Both the position numbers and the translations under genes were made by a program. A model generated the notes under the pieces. It made no database searches. It was not told the DNA's origin and saw nothing but the letters and a program-made list of their open reading frames with translations. A stretch of 64,000 bases of DNA from CBDBCU01 sp965243185 (GTDB taxonomy: Bacteria; Chloroflexota; Dehalococcoidia; Lucifugimonadales; UBA3495). Of the stretch, positions 1 to 8,042 are shown in pieces. Location of the stretch: the NCBI GenBank assembly GCA_965243185.1, contig OZ251531.1, forward strand, positions 558,001 through 622,000, in the 5' to 3' direction. Each line of letters starts with the position of its first letter. Position 1 is the first letter of the stretch.

Positions 1-1224
1 GTCTTGATAGTGGACGATTCCAGGAGATACCTTCGGGGCGAGCGCATCCGTGGCCTGCTCCGCGCGGTGGGAACACCCGAGACCCTGCTCCCGTCTCCTG
101 TAAAACCTTCGCTAACCGGGGAAGAAAAATTCGAGCTCAGGAACAAATCGTGGACTGCCGGTATTACTAGGGAAATATCGGTGCAAGACCATACCCTTAT
201 GGGTTTAGATTTGCTCTTGGCGACGCTATCTAATCTGCCCGTTGAGCAGGCAGTTTCCCGGGCCCAATTGCTTTGGCAGGCATTGGGCAATGTCCCCAAT
301 GCTGCGTTTAGCGGCACTTACCGGTGGATGTATTACGTTCCGAAAAGCGAGCAATTCCCGGCTCGTTTCGTCAAAACGCTGAACGAAGTTGCTTGGGTTC
401 CCGATGAAAAGGGAGAACTTCACCGGCCAAGTGAAGTGGTTTTCAAGAATACCGGGTGGGAAGAAAACCCTTCCCTGTTCGCCAAGATTCCCTTTAAGCC
501 GGATGTCCTCAACGAACTGGCGATAGAAGCCGGGATCGAAGCGGACGCGTTGGCTTTATTGAAAAGGCGCGGCATCACCACCGAGTCCCAACTTATAGTA
601 ATTCTCGGCGCAATGGAAGCCGCGGCTGAAGTGGTGCCGCCCGATTCTCTGGCGGACAAGCCGGAACCGCAGCATCCGGTTGCGGTTCCGGTACCTGCCA
701 GTCAAATTGCCACCCCACGCCCGGCGGCAACTCCTGGCAGTGGTCAAAACCAGACCAATGCTCAGGCTGGCAGCGGCGCAGTCAGCCGGCCCACCGGTTA
801 CCGGAAGTTTGTTACCTACGTGAAAGCCTCCCCCGATGAAGCCGATGCGGACCCGGACGGGTTGACTCATCAGTCCCGTATGAACTTGGAGGAAAAGGCA
901 ATTGCCTTTATCCTTTCCCAAGAGCCAAACCTCCATCAGACTCCGCCCGGCAATCCGGGATTTGACTTGTACGAAGCCGGCCCGGATGGTCAAGCGGTGC
1001 GGTGGGTTGAAGTCAAGGCTATGTCTGGCACCTTCGACAACCGCCCGGCAACCTTGACCAAAACGCAGTTTGAGTTTGCCCAAAAGCGTCAAAATGCCTT
1101 CTGGCTTTATGTGGTGGAAAATGCCGGCGACCCGGCATCGAGTCGCATTGTCAAGATACAGAACCCGGCCGGCAAAGCGCAGACTTTTACCTTTGACCGC
1201 GGCTGGGTTCATCTGGCGGAGTAG
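1..1224 (+). CDS. DUF3883 domain protein, 5'-truncated
   Basis: The reading frame is open at the left edge, so the true start lies outside the window; the first in-frame start-like codon is TTG at 4. The C-terminal 120 or so residues match DUF3883, a PD-(D/E)XK-like domain found at the end of large sacsin-type ATPase or helicase-like proteins. Visible motif: Asp321 in GFDLYE, then Glu336-Val-Lys338 (EVKA), followed by the usual TKTQFEFA helix and an AFWLYVVENA strand. Residues about 225-265 are a Pro/Ala/Gln linker. The N-terminal part (about 220 residues) is not recognised and may be the end of a larger ATPase protein. The family suggests a DNA-related or defence role; the substrate is unknown. 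Confidence 0.7.
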   Translation, partial: VLIVDDSRRYLRGERIRGLLRAVGTPETLLPSPVKPSLTGEEKFELRNKSWTAGITREISVQDHTLMGLDLLLATLSNLPVEQAVSRAQLLWQALGNVPNAAFSGTYRWMYYVPKSEQFPARFVKTLNEVAWVPDEKGELHRPSEVVFKNTGWEENPSLFAKIPFKPDVLNELAIEAGIEADALALLKRRGITTESQLIVILGAMEAAAEVVPPDSLADKPEPQHPVAVPVPASQIATPRPAATPGSGQNQTNAQAGSGAVSRPTGYRKFVTYVKASPDEADADPDGLTHQSRMNLEEKAIAFILSQEPNLHQTPPGNPGFDLYEAGPDGQAVRWVEVKAMSGTFDNRPATLTKTQFEFAQKRQNAFWLYVVENAGDPASSRIVKIQNPAGKAQTFTFDRGWVHLAE

Positions 1225-1291
1225 CCGGATATTTAGCCGGTAGGGAAATTATCAGCTCTTAACCCCAAACAATCATCCGGCAGGATAATCT

Positions 1292-1861
1292 ATGCCCGCC
1301 CTGACCCGCTGCCCCTGGCCCGGCGCCAACCCCCTGCTGGTCGCCTACCACGATACCGAATGGGGCGTCCCCCTCTATGCTGACCGCAAACTCTTCGAGT
1401 TCCTGCTCCTCGACGGCGCGCAAGCCGGCCTCAGCTGGTTGACCATCCTGAACAAGCGGGAAGGCTACCGCCAAGCCTTCGACAACTTCGACGCCGCCCG
1501 CATCGCCGCCTACGATGACCGCAAAGTGGCCCAACTGCTGGCCGACCCGGGCATCGTCCGCAACCGGCAAAAAATCGCCGCCGCCATCGGCAACGCCCAA
1601 GCCTTTCTCCAAATCCGGCAGGAATGGGGCAGCTTTGCCGCCTACCTCTGGTCTTTCGTCAACCACCGCCCCATCAAAAACCATTGGGACAACGCCGCCG
1701 CCATCCCGGCCGTCTCCCCGGAATCCGCAGCCCTGAGCCGGGACTTGCGGCGGCGCGGCTTCCGCTTCGTCGGCCCCACCATCTGCTACGCCTTTATGCA
1801 GTCCGCCGGTATGGTCAACGACCACATCACAACCTGCTTCCGCTATAATGAAGTCAGCTGA
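1292..1861 (+). CDS. tag: DNA-3-methyladenine glycosylase I
   Basis: Base-excision repair enzyme that removes 3-methyladenine from alkylated DNA. The 189-residue protein matches the whole length of Tag. Conserved landmarks: CPWPG with the zinc ligand Cys7, YHDTEWGVP with ligand His20, GAQAGLSW with the catalytic-pocket Glu/Gln region, WSFVNHRP, RGFRFVGPTICYAFMQ, and the C-terminal VNDHITTC giving ligands His178 and Cys182. All four zinc ligands are present, so the enzyme should be active. ATG at 1292 aligns with the family start; no strong ribosome-binding site is visible. It stands alone, with about 130 bp before the next gene. Confidence 0.95.
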   Translation: MPALTRCPWPGANPLLVAYHDTEWGVPLYADRKLFEFLLLDGAQAGLSWLTILNKREGYRQAFDNFDAARIAAYDDRKVAQLLADPGIVRNRQKIAAAIGNAQAFLQIRQEWGSFAAYLWSFVNHRPIKNHWDNAAAIPAVSPESAALSRDLRRRGFRFVGPTICYAFMQSAGMVNDHITTCFRYNEVS

Positions 1862-1988
1862 CCGGCTCCCGCCGCCCGCCGTGGTAATACTGTTGTAATG
1901 CAATCCGGGCAAAATGCTGCCCATCTCTAACCTATTCGGGCGGACTGAACCGCCAACTACGCCGCCAGCAGCGCGGCCGCGGAGAATT

Positions 1989-2786
1989 ATGGACTTGGGC
2001 TTGAACGAGCGGGTGGCTATTGTCTGCGGCGCCGGCGGTGATGTCGGCCGCAGTGTCGCCCTCAGCCTGGCCGCCGAAGGGGTTAAACTCGCGGTCTGCG
2101 ACTACCACGAGGATGAATTGCGCGGCGCCGAGATGGACTTCGCCCGCGTCGCTACCCAGCGCAACATCCTCGCCCTGCCCGCCGACCTTTCCGAAAATCG
2201 CAGCATCCGCCGGGTGGTGCGCGACACTTTCAACCGCTTCGGCCAAGTGGATATTCTCGCCCTGCAACCCCAATGCATCCCGCCCGGCCAGCCCCGGGAT
2301 GACTCCGAGGATGAACGCGGCGATGAACTGGAACGCTCTTTCCGCAGCGCCCTGCGGCTCAGCCGGGAAGTCATCCCCTATATGAAACAAGAGCATTGGG
2401 GCCGCATCATCAACCTGATGCCGGTCCACGCCCCGCCCGCCGACGCCGACCCACCCCTGTCCCTGGCCCAGCAGCAGTATCTGATCGGCTACTTCAAGAC
2501 CCTGGCTGACGAACTGGCCCCCTTCAACATCACCGTCAACACCCTGCTGGCTGGCCCCCTGGACACCAAGGAACTCCGCCGCCAACTTCAGGAACAAGCC
2601 GCCGCCGCTAACACCGACCCGGCCGCCCTGGTCAAACAGACCCACCGCAGCGTACCGATGTCCCGCTTGGGCAAGCCGGAAGAAGTGGGCGATTTAGCCG
2701 CCTTCCTGGCATCGGAACGGGCTGCCTACCTCACCGGCGGCGTCCTATCCCTCGACGGCGGCCTGCTCCAGAAACTGCGCCCGTAA
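1989..2786 (+). CDS. Divergent short-chain dehydrogenase/reductase, catalytic residues replaced
   Basis: A 265-residue SDR-fold protein. Start chosen at ATG 1989, preceded by GGAG at 1981-1984; the frame opens further upstream but without homology. The dinucleotide-binding start reads VAIVCGAGGDVGRSVA, and the C-terminus is typical (VPMSRLGKPEEVGDLAAFLAS, then AYLTGGVLSLDGG). The catalytic half is odd: the NNAG site reads LALQPQC, the Ser strand reads IINLMPVHAP with no Ser, and the YxxxK site reads YLIGYFK, where the Tyr is not four residues before the Lys. It may be a pseudo-enzyme or use a different chemistry. No substrate can be assigned. Confidence 0.8.
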   Translation: MDLGLNERVAIVCGAGGDVGRSVALSLAAEGVKLAVCDYHEDELRGAEMDFARVATQRNILALPADLSENRSIRRVVRDTFNRFGQVDILALQPQCIPPGQPRDDSEDERGDELERSFRSALRLSREVIPYMKQEHWGRIINLMPVHAPPADADPPLSLAQQQYLIGYFKTLADELAPFNITVNTLLAGPLDTKELRRQLQEQAAAANTDPAALVKQTHRSVPMSRLGKPEEVGDLAAFLASERAAYLTGGVLSLDGGLLQKLRP

Positions 2787-2925
2787 GCCGTGCTCACCCT
2801 GATTATTGACGCCCCGGATACCCGACGCCATAGCTATGTCATTCCGACCAACGGGAGGAATCTAAAATGCTTATCTTTGATTCCCCTCAAAATTTTCAGA
2901 TTCCCCACTATCGCCGGGGCTCCCC

Positions 2926-3984
2926 TTAACTCGAAACCGCAGCCGCCCGCCCAGCCGCGCTTCCCTCGCCCAAGCCAATCAAATCCGGCATTCCAGTCAG
3001 CTGCTGTTCCAGCAAAGCGGCGAATTGGGCTAGTTTTTCCGGAGTATGAGGAGCTTGCCCGCTGAGCCGGCCCACAATTTCGGCGGTGTCCAGCGTGCCG
3101 GCGTTGACCAGCAGCAGCGGAATGGCGCGTTTGCGGGCCTCAACCTGGATATATTCGGTAGGGACATCGCCGCCGGTCAGAATTAAGCAACGGGTATCCC
3201 CCTGCAAACTTGCCATTTGGATGTCGGGCCGGGCCGCCCGGGTGATAACCCCTTGCGCCGCGTGACGGCCGAAATAGTTGGGGCCAGAGTCCATAATGTT
3301 GCCGCCGATTAGAAAGTGTTCAATAGCAACGGCCGGGTCCGCCGGCTCCTGTAGCCAGCGACCCTCCAGCTGTTCGGCTAACTGTTGCAGCGTAGTCGCT
3401 AACATTTGCCGGCTTTCCGGGATGGCGCCCAAGACCGGCAAGCCCCGGGCCCGCAGCGGCGACAGGATTTCTTGTTCGGTTTCATACCGGCGGTGTCTAG
3501 TTACACCGTTAATGATGATGCCGCCCAAGTCGCTGCCGATGGTTTGGGCAATAGCGGCGATTTCCGCTGCCTGCACCGCCGGGGCTATGCCGGCATCATA
3601 AGCATACCAGAGCAGCACCGGGTAACCCGGCAAAGCTGGGGAAACGGCGGCCGTGGCCGGCGCCGCCCACTCGACCAGTACCAGATTAAAGGCGGCATCC
3701 AGTTGCGCCACCGCCGCCGCAATTGCCGATTGCTGCTGTTCCGTCAAAGGCAAGGCGTCCCTTGCCGGGTCGAACGGCTGGGGCAGCGGCCGGGAAATGG
3801 CCGCCGGGTCGGTGACCATCCTTTGCGCCATAAAAGCGTAGTCCGGATCGGTATCCGGCGCCGGGGACAAGGGCTTGTACCAAGCACCCCCTTGGCCGGC
3901 ATCCGCCCGGCGGGACAGGATAGCCCCGGCCAGCGCAGTTTTTCCGGCAGCGGCGCGATTGGCAACAATTTGCAGTACGGTCAA
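2926..3984 (-). CDS. BioD-like P-loop / DRTGG domain protein (phosphotransacetylase N-terminal type)
   Basis: A 352-residue protein of the COG0857 type. The N-terminal part is a dethiobiotin-synthetase-like P-loop domain (IVANRAAAGKTALAGAIL, residues 6-23; later GGIIINGVTRHR and LPVLGAIPESRQM, typical of the BioD-like fold). It is followed by a DRTGG domain from about residue 225 (GGNIMDSGPNYFG, CLILTGGDVPTEYIQ, IPLLLVNAGTLDTAE). The start is TTG at 3984 with GGAGGA six bases upstream. The phosphotransacetylase catalytic domain found in some relatives is absent, so this is the stand-alone form, probably regulatory. A TGCTACAAT promoter-like box lies at 4028-4036. Confidence 0.8.
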   Translation of the reverse strand: MTVLQIVANRAAAGKTALAGAILSRRADAGQGGAWYKPLSPAPDTDPDYAFMAQRMVTDPAAISRPLPQPFDPARDALPLTEQQQSAIAAAVAQLDAAFNLVLVEWAAPATAAVSPALPGYPVLLWYAYDAGIAPAVQAAEIAAIAQTIGSDLGGIIINGVTRHRRYETEQEILSPLRARGLPVLGAIPESRQMLATTLQQLAEQLEGRWLQEPADPAVAIEHFLIGGNIMDSGPNYFGRHAAQGVITRAARPDIQMASLQGDTRCLILTGGDVPTEYIQVEARKRAIPLLLVNAGTLDTAEIVGRLSGQAPHTPEKLAQFAALLEQQLTGMPDLIGLGEGSAAGRAAAVSS

Positions 3985-4099
3985 GGCTTCCTCCGGGCCG
4001 GAGACGGCATCGCCAAGTTAAAAATCCATTGTAGCACAGACCCGGTTATGCCAACCTCATCCCATCAACCCCCGCAACCAACCGCAAGACAACCAACTT

Positions 4100-4729
4100 T
4101 CCCCAAACTCAAAAGTTTTGAGGGGGTGCGGGGGAACTTTTGTAAAAGTTCCCCCGCCGTAACCCCTAAAAACCAATTTACTAATTCCCGAAAATTCATC
4201 TGAATTATCCCTTGACAAACCTCCAAACCATCCCCCATAATAAAACCCGTCAAGGTTGACCTGACCCCGGGACGCCGGGTTCTTTACGCTAAGCTTACCG
4301 TAAAACTTAATATCGCTCCACACAGCGCGCTGTGGGCCCCGCCAAACCCTAACCGGCAAAGCGGACGCCTCAAACACTCCTTACCCCCGGGAACGGACTA
4401 AGGCCCCGTCAATCCCCACCCGGAGCAGCGGCCAACGGCAAATCCCACCCGCCGTACCAAACCGCCGCCCCAGACTACAGGAGTCGGAGCAACCCAGGTT
4501 GACTGGAGAACGGTCAACCGCGGTCGCAACACCGGGCCAACCCGCCGGCATGGCAACCATACCAACCGGCGCCAGTAGCCACTATAAGGTAGCGCAACCG
4601 TAATCGGCAATCTGGCCGGGCAAAGCCGGAATTGGTAGCCAGAAGTCCAACCGGCGTTTGGCAACCCACTAGGTCAGACCTGCCAACCCTTCTCCCGACA
4701 AGGCGGAAACCGCGGCCGCGGTTTCCGCC
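4100..4729 (+). ncRNA. Putative structured RNA element, copy 1
   Basis: About 630 bp of non-coding sequence repeated at 37587-38210. Both copies begin with a CTCAAA/TTTGAG hairpin and a second hairpin with a GGAACT/AGTTCC core (gggggaacttttgtaaaagttccccc in this copy, spelled here only as its arms GGGGGAACTTTT and AAAAGTTCCCCC). A promoter-like TTGACA (4212-4217), 18 bp, CATAAT (4236-4241) follows. The proposed transcript runs from about 4248 to a 28-bp perfect palindrome at 4702-4729. Conserved inside: TTACG/CGTAA arms, the palindrome CACAGCGCGCTGTG, GTTGAC/GTCAAC arms, and a stretch of about 100 nt from 4480 that looks identical in both copies. Indels between copies are not multiples of three, so no frame is kept. 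I could not match it to RNase P RNA, tmRNA, SRP RNA or 6S RNA. Confidence 0.5.
4212..4241 (+). promoter_or_regulatory. Promoter of repeated element, copy 1
   Basis: TTGACA at 4212-4217 and CATAAT at 4236-4241, spacing 18 bp. The same boxes occur in copy 2 with a 17-bp spacer while the spacer sequence itself differs, which argues that the boxes are kept by selection. Confidence 0.5.
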
Positions 4730-4740
4730 AACACCGGTAT

Positions 4741-5025
4741 CTCCCACTAACCTAACCTATCCTCTCCCCCATCTCCCACTAACCTAACCTATCCTCTCCC
4801 CCATCTCCCACTAACCTAACCTATCCTCTCCCCCATCTCCCACTAACCTAACCTATCCTCTCCCCCATCTCCCACTAACCTAACCTATCCTCTCCCCCAT
4901 CTCCCACTAACCTAACCTATCCTCTCCCCCATCTCCCACTAACCTAACCTATCCTCTCCCCCATCTCCCACTAACCTAACCTATCCTCTCCCCCATCTCC
5001 CACCCTAACCTATCCTCTCCCCCAT
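4741..5025. repeat. 32-bp tandem repeat, about 9 units, G-free on the + strand
   Basis: Eight exact 32-bp units start at 4741, 4773, 4805, 4837, 4869, 4901, 4933 and 4965, followed by a 29-bp unit at 4997 that lacks TAA. Each unit begins CTCCCACTAACCTAACC and ends CTCTCCCCCAT. The + strand has no G from 4738 to 5050. The complement carries GGG, GG, GG and GGGGG runs in every unit and could form G-quadruplexes. The array lies directly after element copy 1 and upstream of rsmH. Confidence 0.97.
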
Positions 5026-5578
5026 CTCCCCCACTTACTCCTCCAACCCCGCCGCTCCCTCACCACTCCCCCAATTCTAAAACTCCAACCAAAATTATCC
5101 CTTTTCTAAAAATCGTAAAAAACCGTATCCTTCTCTTGTTGACATCATCTTTTACCCATTGGTAACTTCAATCCAGTTTCCGGGGCGCAGTGCGGAGCCA
5201 TCAAACGCCCGCCCAACGCCACCGCAGACACCACCGTTCGGGGCGAATTCCCGCCGCCGGCCGGCCCATTTCCGACTCTGTCTCTGCCTATACCGGGTAG
5301 CGGCAAGTCTATCGATAAAGGTATCGCCAAGGCAGCTTTGGGGGTTTCCCTATACGGCGGGGCGGCTTGCTCCCCCAGGTATCCATTCCCTTTCTCTTAA
5401 TTGCCCCGCAGCGGCGGAAACCCCGGCAATCCGGACCAAGAACGAGGCGTTTCTACGGACGATTATGGCATCTCCAGCGGCATTGCCCCGGGAATATCGG
5501 TTGGGCGGTTGGGCCGCCGGCTTTACCAGCCGGCGACCGCGGCGGCGGCTTCCCGGCGGCCCGGTCAGGGTTAAGGGA
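5026..5578. other. Region between tandem repeat and rsmH
   Basis: About 550 bp without a supported gene. It is C-rich to 5090, then A/T-rich around 5085-5160. A possible weak promoter is TTGACA at 5139-5144 with TAACTT at 5163-5168 (18-bp spacing). An open frame in phase with rsmH runs from 5159, but its 140 residues show no homology I recognise and precede the normal N-terminus of RsmH, so I regard it as leader. mraZ, often found here, is absent. Confidence 0.45.
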
Positions 5579-6556
5579 ATGGATACTCCCTGGCACCGGC
5601 CCGTCTTGCTGCCGGAGGTCTTGGGTCAGTTGGGCGCGCGCCCGGACGGGTGGTATGTGGATGGCACCGTGGGCGACGGAGGGCATAGCGCAGCCCTCCT
5701 CCGGGCTGCCGCGCCTAATGGGAAAGTGTTGGGCATCGACCGCGACCCTCGTTCTTTAGTCCGGGCGGCCGCCCGCCTCCAGCCCTTTAACCACGCCAGT
5801 ACCCTGCCCACCGAACCGGCCCCCTTTACTCCGGTAAAAGGCAGCTACGCCGATTTGCTCGAACTGGCCGGCCAAACTTGGGGCCAGGGTAGCCAAGCCG
5901 ACGGCATCCTGCTCGACTTGGGTATCAGTTCCCGCCAGGTGGACGCCCCCGGCTTCGGCGGCAGTTTCCAACGGGACGAACCCCTCGATATGCGCTTCGA
6001 CCTGGCCGCCGCCATCCCCACGGCCGCCGACCTGGTCAACGCTTGGCCCGCCGCCGACCTCGCCCGTATCCTCCACGAATACGGCGAGGAACCCCGCGCC
6101 CGGGCCATCGCCCGCGCTATCGTCAGCCATCGCCCCATCAATACTACCGGCCAACTGGCCGCCCTGATTGCCCAAGTAGCCGGCAATCCCGGCAACCGCG
6201 GCCGCCAACGTATCAACCCGGCCACCCGCGCCTTTCAAGCCCTGCGGATTGCCGTCAACGACGAACTGAACCAGCTGACTGCCGGACTGAACGCCGCCCC
6301 CCAACTCCTCAAACCCGGCGGCCGCCTCGCCGTCATCAGCTACCACAGCCTCGAGGACCGTATCGTCAAAAGAACCCTGACCACGGCGGCGGCGGCCTGT
6401 ATCTGCCCCCCCGGTCTCCCGGTCTGCCGCTGTGACCATCAGCCCACCCTGCGCCTGGTCAACCGCCGGGTCATCAAGCCCGGCCCGGAGGAAATCGCCG
6501 CCAACCCCCGCAGCCGCAGCGCCCGCTTGCGCGTCGCTGAACGGTTGGCCGGCTGA
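5579..6556 (+). CDS. rsmH: 16S rRNA (cytosine(1402)-N(4))-methyltransferase
   Basis: RsmH (MraW) methylates the N4 of C1402 in 16S rRNA in the ribosomal P site. The 325-residue frame from ATG 5579 starts WHRPVLLPEVL, the normal family start, and carries the SAM site YVDGTVGDGGHS, GKVLGIDRD, DGILLDLGISSRQVD, the RGEPLDMR-like QRDEPLDMRFD, QALRIAVNDEL and YHSLEDRIVK, all signature RsmH segments. Cysteines near the C-terminus (CICPPGLPVCRC) are also usual. It opens a short rsmH-ftsA-ftsZ cluster, with 69 bp to ftsA. Confidence 0.95.
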   Translation: MDTPWHRPVLLPEVLGQLGARPDGWYVDGTVGDGGHSAALLRAAAPNGKVLGIDRDPRSLVRAAARLQPFNHASTLPTEPAPFTPVKGSYADLLELAGQTWGQGSQADGILLDLGISSRQVDAPGFGGSFQRDEPLDMRFDLAAAIPTAADLVNAWPAADLARILHEYGEEPRARAIARAIVSHRPINTTGQLAALIAQVAGNPGNRGRQRINPATRAFQALRIAVNDELNQLTAGLNAAPQLLKPGGRLAVISYHSLEDRIVKRTLTTAAAACICPPGLPVCRCDHQPTLRLVNRRVIKPGPEEIAANPRSRSARLRVAERLAG

Positions 6557-6625
6557 ACCCCGGGAAAGCGGAAACCCGGCAACGGAAACTATCGGAAAAC
6601 TCTTTAAGAAGGACGGGGAAACCTG

Positions 6626-7894
6626 GTGAAAGAGACATTCTACACCGCCCTGGATTTGGGCGCCAGCAAGGTGTGTTCCATCGTAGCCCGCGTCGGCGCC
6701 GAAGGCGAACTGAAAGTCCTCGGCAGCGGCATCACCCCTTCCCGGGGCATCCAAAAGGGCCGCGTCGAAAACCTCGAGGAAGTCAAGGCCGCCGTCAAAG
6801 CGTCCCTCGACGAAGCTCACCGCTATGTCGGCCGCAGCGCCCACGGCGGCGCCTATCTGGTCGTCAGCGGCGACCACCTGTCCAGCGTCAATACCAAAGA
6901 CATCTGGCAGCCTAACGCCGCCGGCAGTAGCAGCATCTCCGAAGGGGAAATGCACCGCCTCATCCGGGCTTCCTTGCCCCAACTCGACGAAAACCGCGAA
7001 GTGCTGCACATCATCCCCATGGGCTACCAGGTGGACGGCTTGGCTGGCGTCCGCAATCCCATGGGACTTCACGCCAGCCAGGTGCAGCTCGAAGCCCATG
7101 TCATCACCGCCGAAGCCGCCGCCCTCAAAAACGCCGCCACCGCCGCCGAAGCCAACCGCATCCCGGTCAACGGCCTTGTCGCCCAATCCCTGGCCGCCGC
7201 CGAAGCCGTCCTGACCGCCGACGAGCGGGAAATGGGCGTTATTCTGATGGACATTGGCGGCGGCACTACCGATGTATCCCTGTTCCGAGATGGCAGCCCG
7301 GTCTGCACTACCGTACTCCCGGTCGGCGGCATTCAGCTGACCCGGGATTTGGCGGTAGCGGAACGCATTCCCTACTATGTAGCCGAGGAAGTCAAGTTGC
7401 AGTGGGGCAACGCCCTGCCGGAGTTGGCGGTGGATGATGAAGTGGTGCTGCCGGGCAGTCCCGGCGAGGAGGAGCGGATTGCCCGGCGGCGGACGCTCTG
7501 TGAGCCGCTCAGCGCCCGGATGCTGGAAATCCTCGAACTATCCATCCGCCGGCTCAGCGAACAGAGCGGCCTGAACCGCCTGCCCGATGGCGGCCTGGTC
7601 TTTACCGGCGCGGGGGCCGAACTGGCCGGCTTGCGCGAACTCACCGAAAAATATCTCAGCGGGCCGGTGCGGATTGCCTACCCGGAAAATGTCCCCGGCC
7701 TGCCCTCCCAACTGCGGAAACCCGGCTTTTCCGCCGCCGTGGGCGCCCTGCTCTGGGGCATCAAACATCAGGGGGAACGCCGCAACTACCGCAGCAGCGG
7801 CGGCAGTTCCGAAAGCCCCGGCGAAGCCATCACCAGGGGGTACAAATCTCTCCTCAGCCGCATCAAGCGCGCCACCGAAAAAGTTCCCCGGTAG
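6626..7894 (+). CDS. ftsA: Cell division protein FtsA
   Basis: Actin-like ATPase that tethers FtsZ to the membrane. The 422-residue protein starts with GTG at 6626 behind AAGGA. Actin-fold motifs are visible: phosphate-1 TALDLGASKVCSIV (residues 6-19), the SHS2-like insert with GIQKGRVENLEEVKAAVK, phosphate-2 VILMDIGGGTTDVSLF, VLPVGGIQLTRDLA, and the adenosine motif GGLVFTGAGAELAGL. The last residues (SLLSRIKRATEKVPR) are basic and partly hydrophobic and could form the short membrane-targeting helix. It lies between rsmH and ftsZ; no ftsL, ftsI, ftsW, mraY or mur genes are next to it. Confidence 0.95.
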   Translation: MKETFYTALDLGASKVCSIVARVGAEGELKVLGSGITPSRGIQKGRVENLEEVKAAVKASLDEAHRYVGRSAHGGAYLVVSGDHLSSVNTKDIWQPNAAGSSSISEGEMHRLIRASLPQLDENREVLHIIPMGYQVDGLAGVRNPMGLHASQVQLEAHVITAEAAALKNAATAAEANRIPVNGLVAQSLAAAEAVLTADEREMGVILMDIGGGTTDVSLFRDGSPVCTTVLPVGGIQLTRDLAVAERIPYYVAEEVKLQWGNALPELAVDDEVVLPGSPGEEERIARRRTLCEPLSARMLEILELSIRRLSEQSGLNRLPDGGLVFTGAGAELAGLRELTEKYLSGPVRIAYPENVPGLPSQLRKPGFSAAVGALLWGIKHQGERRNYRSSGGSSESPGEAITRGYKSLLSRIKRATEKVPR

Positions 7895-8042
7895 CGCAGC
7901 GGCGGCCGTCGAGAGCAGACTTTGCCAATGGCGGGAACGGGAGCGTCAACTCGATTAAACCCGGCAGACCCGGCCCCGGCGGCGGCAAGGCGCAGTTATC
8001 GCAGTCTTGGTCAACTTTAGTCAGTTCGGAAGGAGTGGAATT

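Noticed and set aside
3278..4203. Plus-strand frames opposite the BioD-like/DRTGG gene
   Set aside because: The minus-strand gene has clear domains and a good start site; the + frames show no homology.
4398..4747. Minus-strand frames inside element copy 1 (and 37804-38248 in copy 2)
   Set aside because: They share only the last 20-40 residues because the DNA is nearly identical there; indels put the rest in different frames. This argues against a protein gene.
4741..5025. Possible CRISPR array
   Set aside because: The 32-bp units follow one another directly with no spacers, and there are no cas genes nearby.
5159..5578. Open frame extending rsmH upstream by 140 codons
   Set aside because: The extension shows no homology, precedes the conserved RsmH N-terminus, and is Pro/Arg-rich in the way of high-GC non-coding frames.
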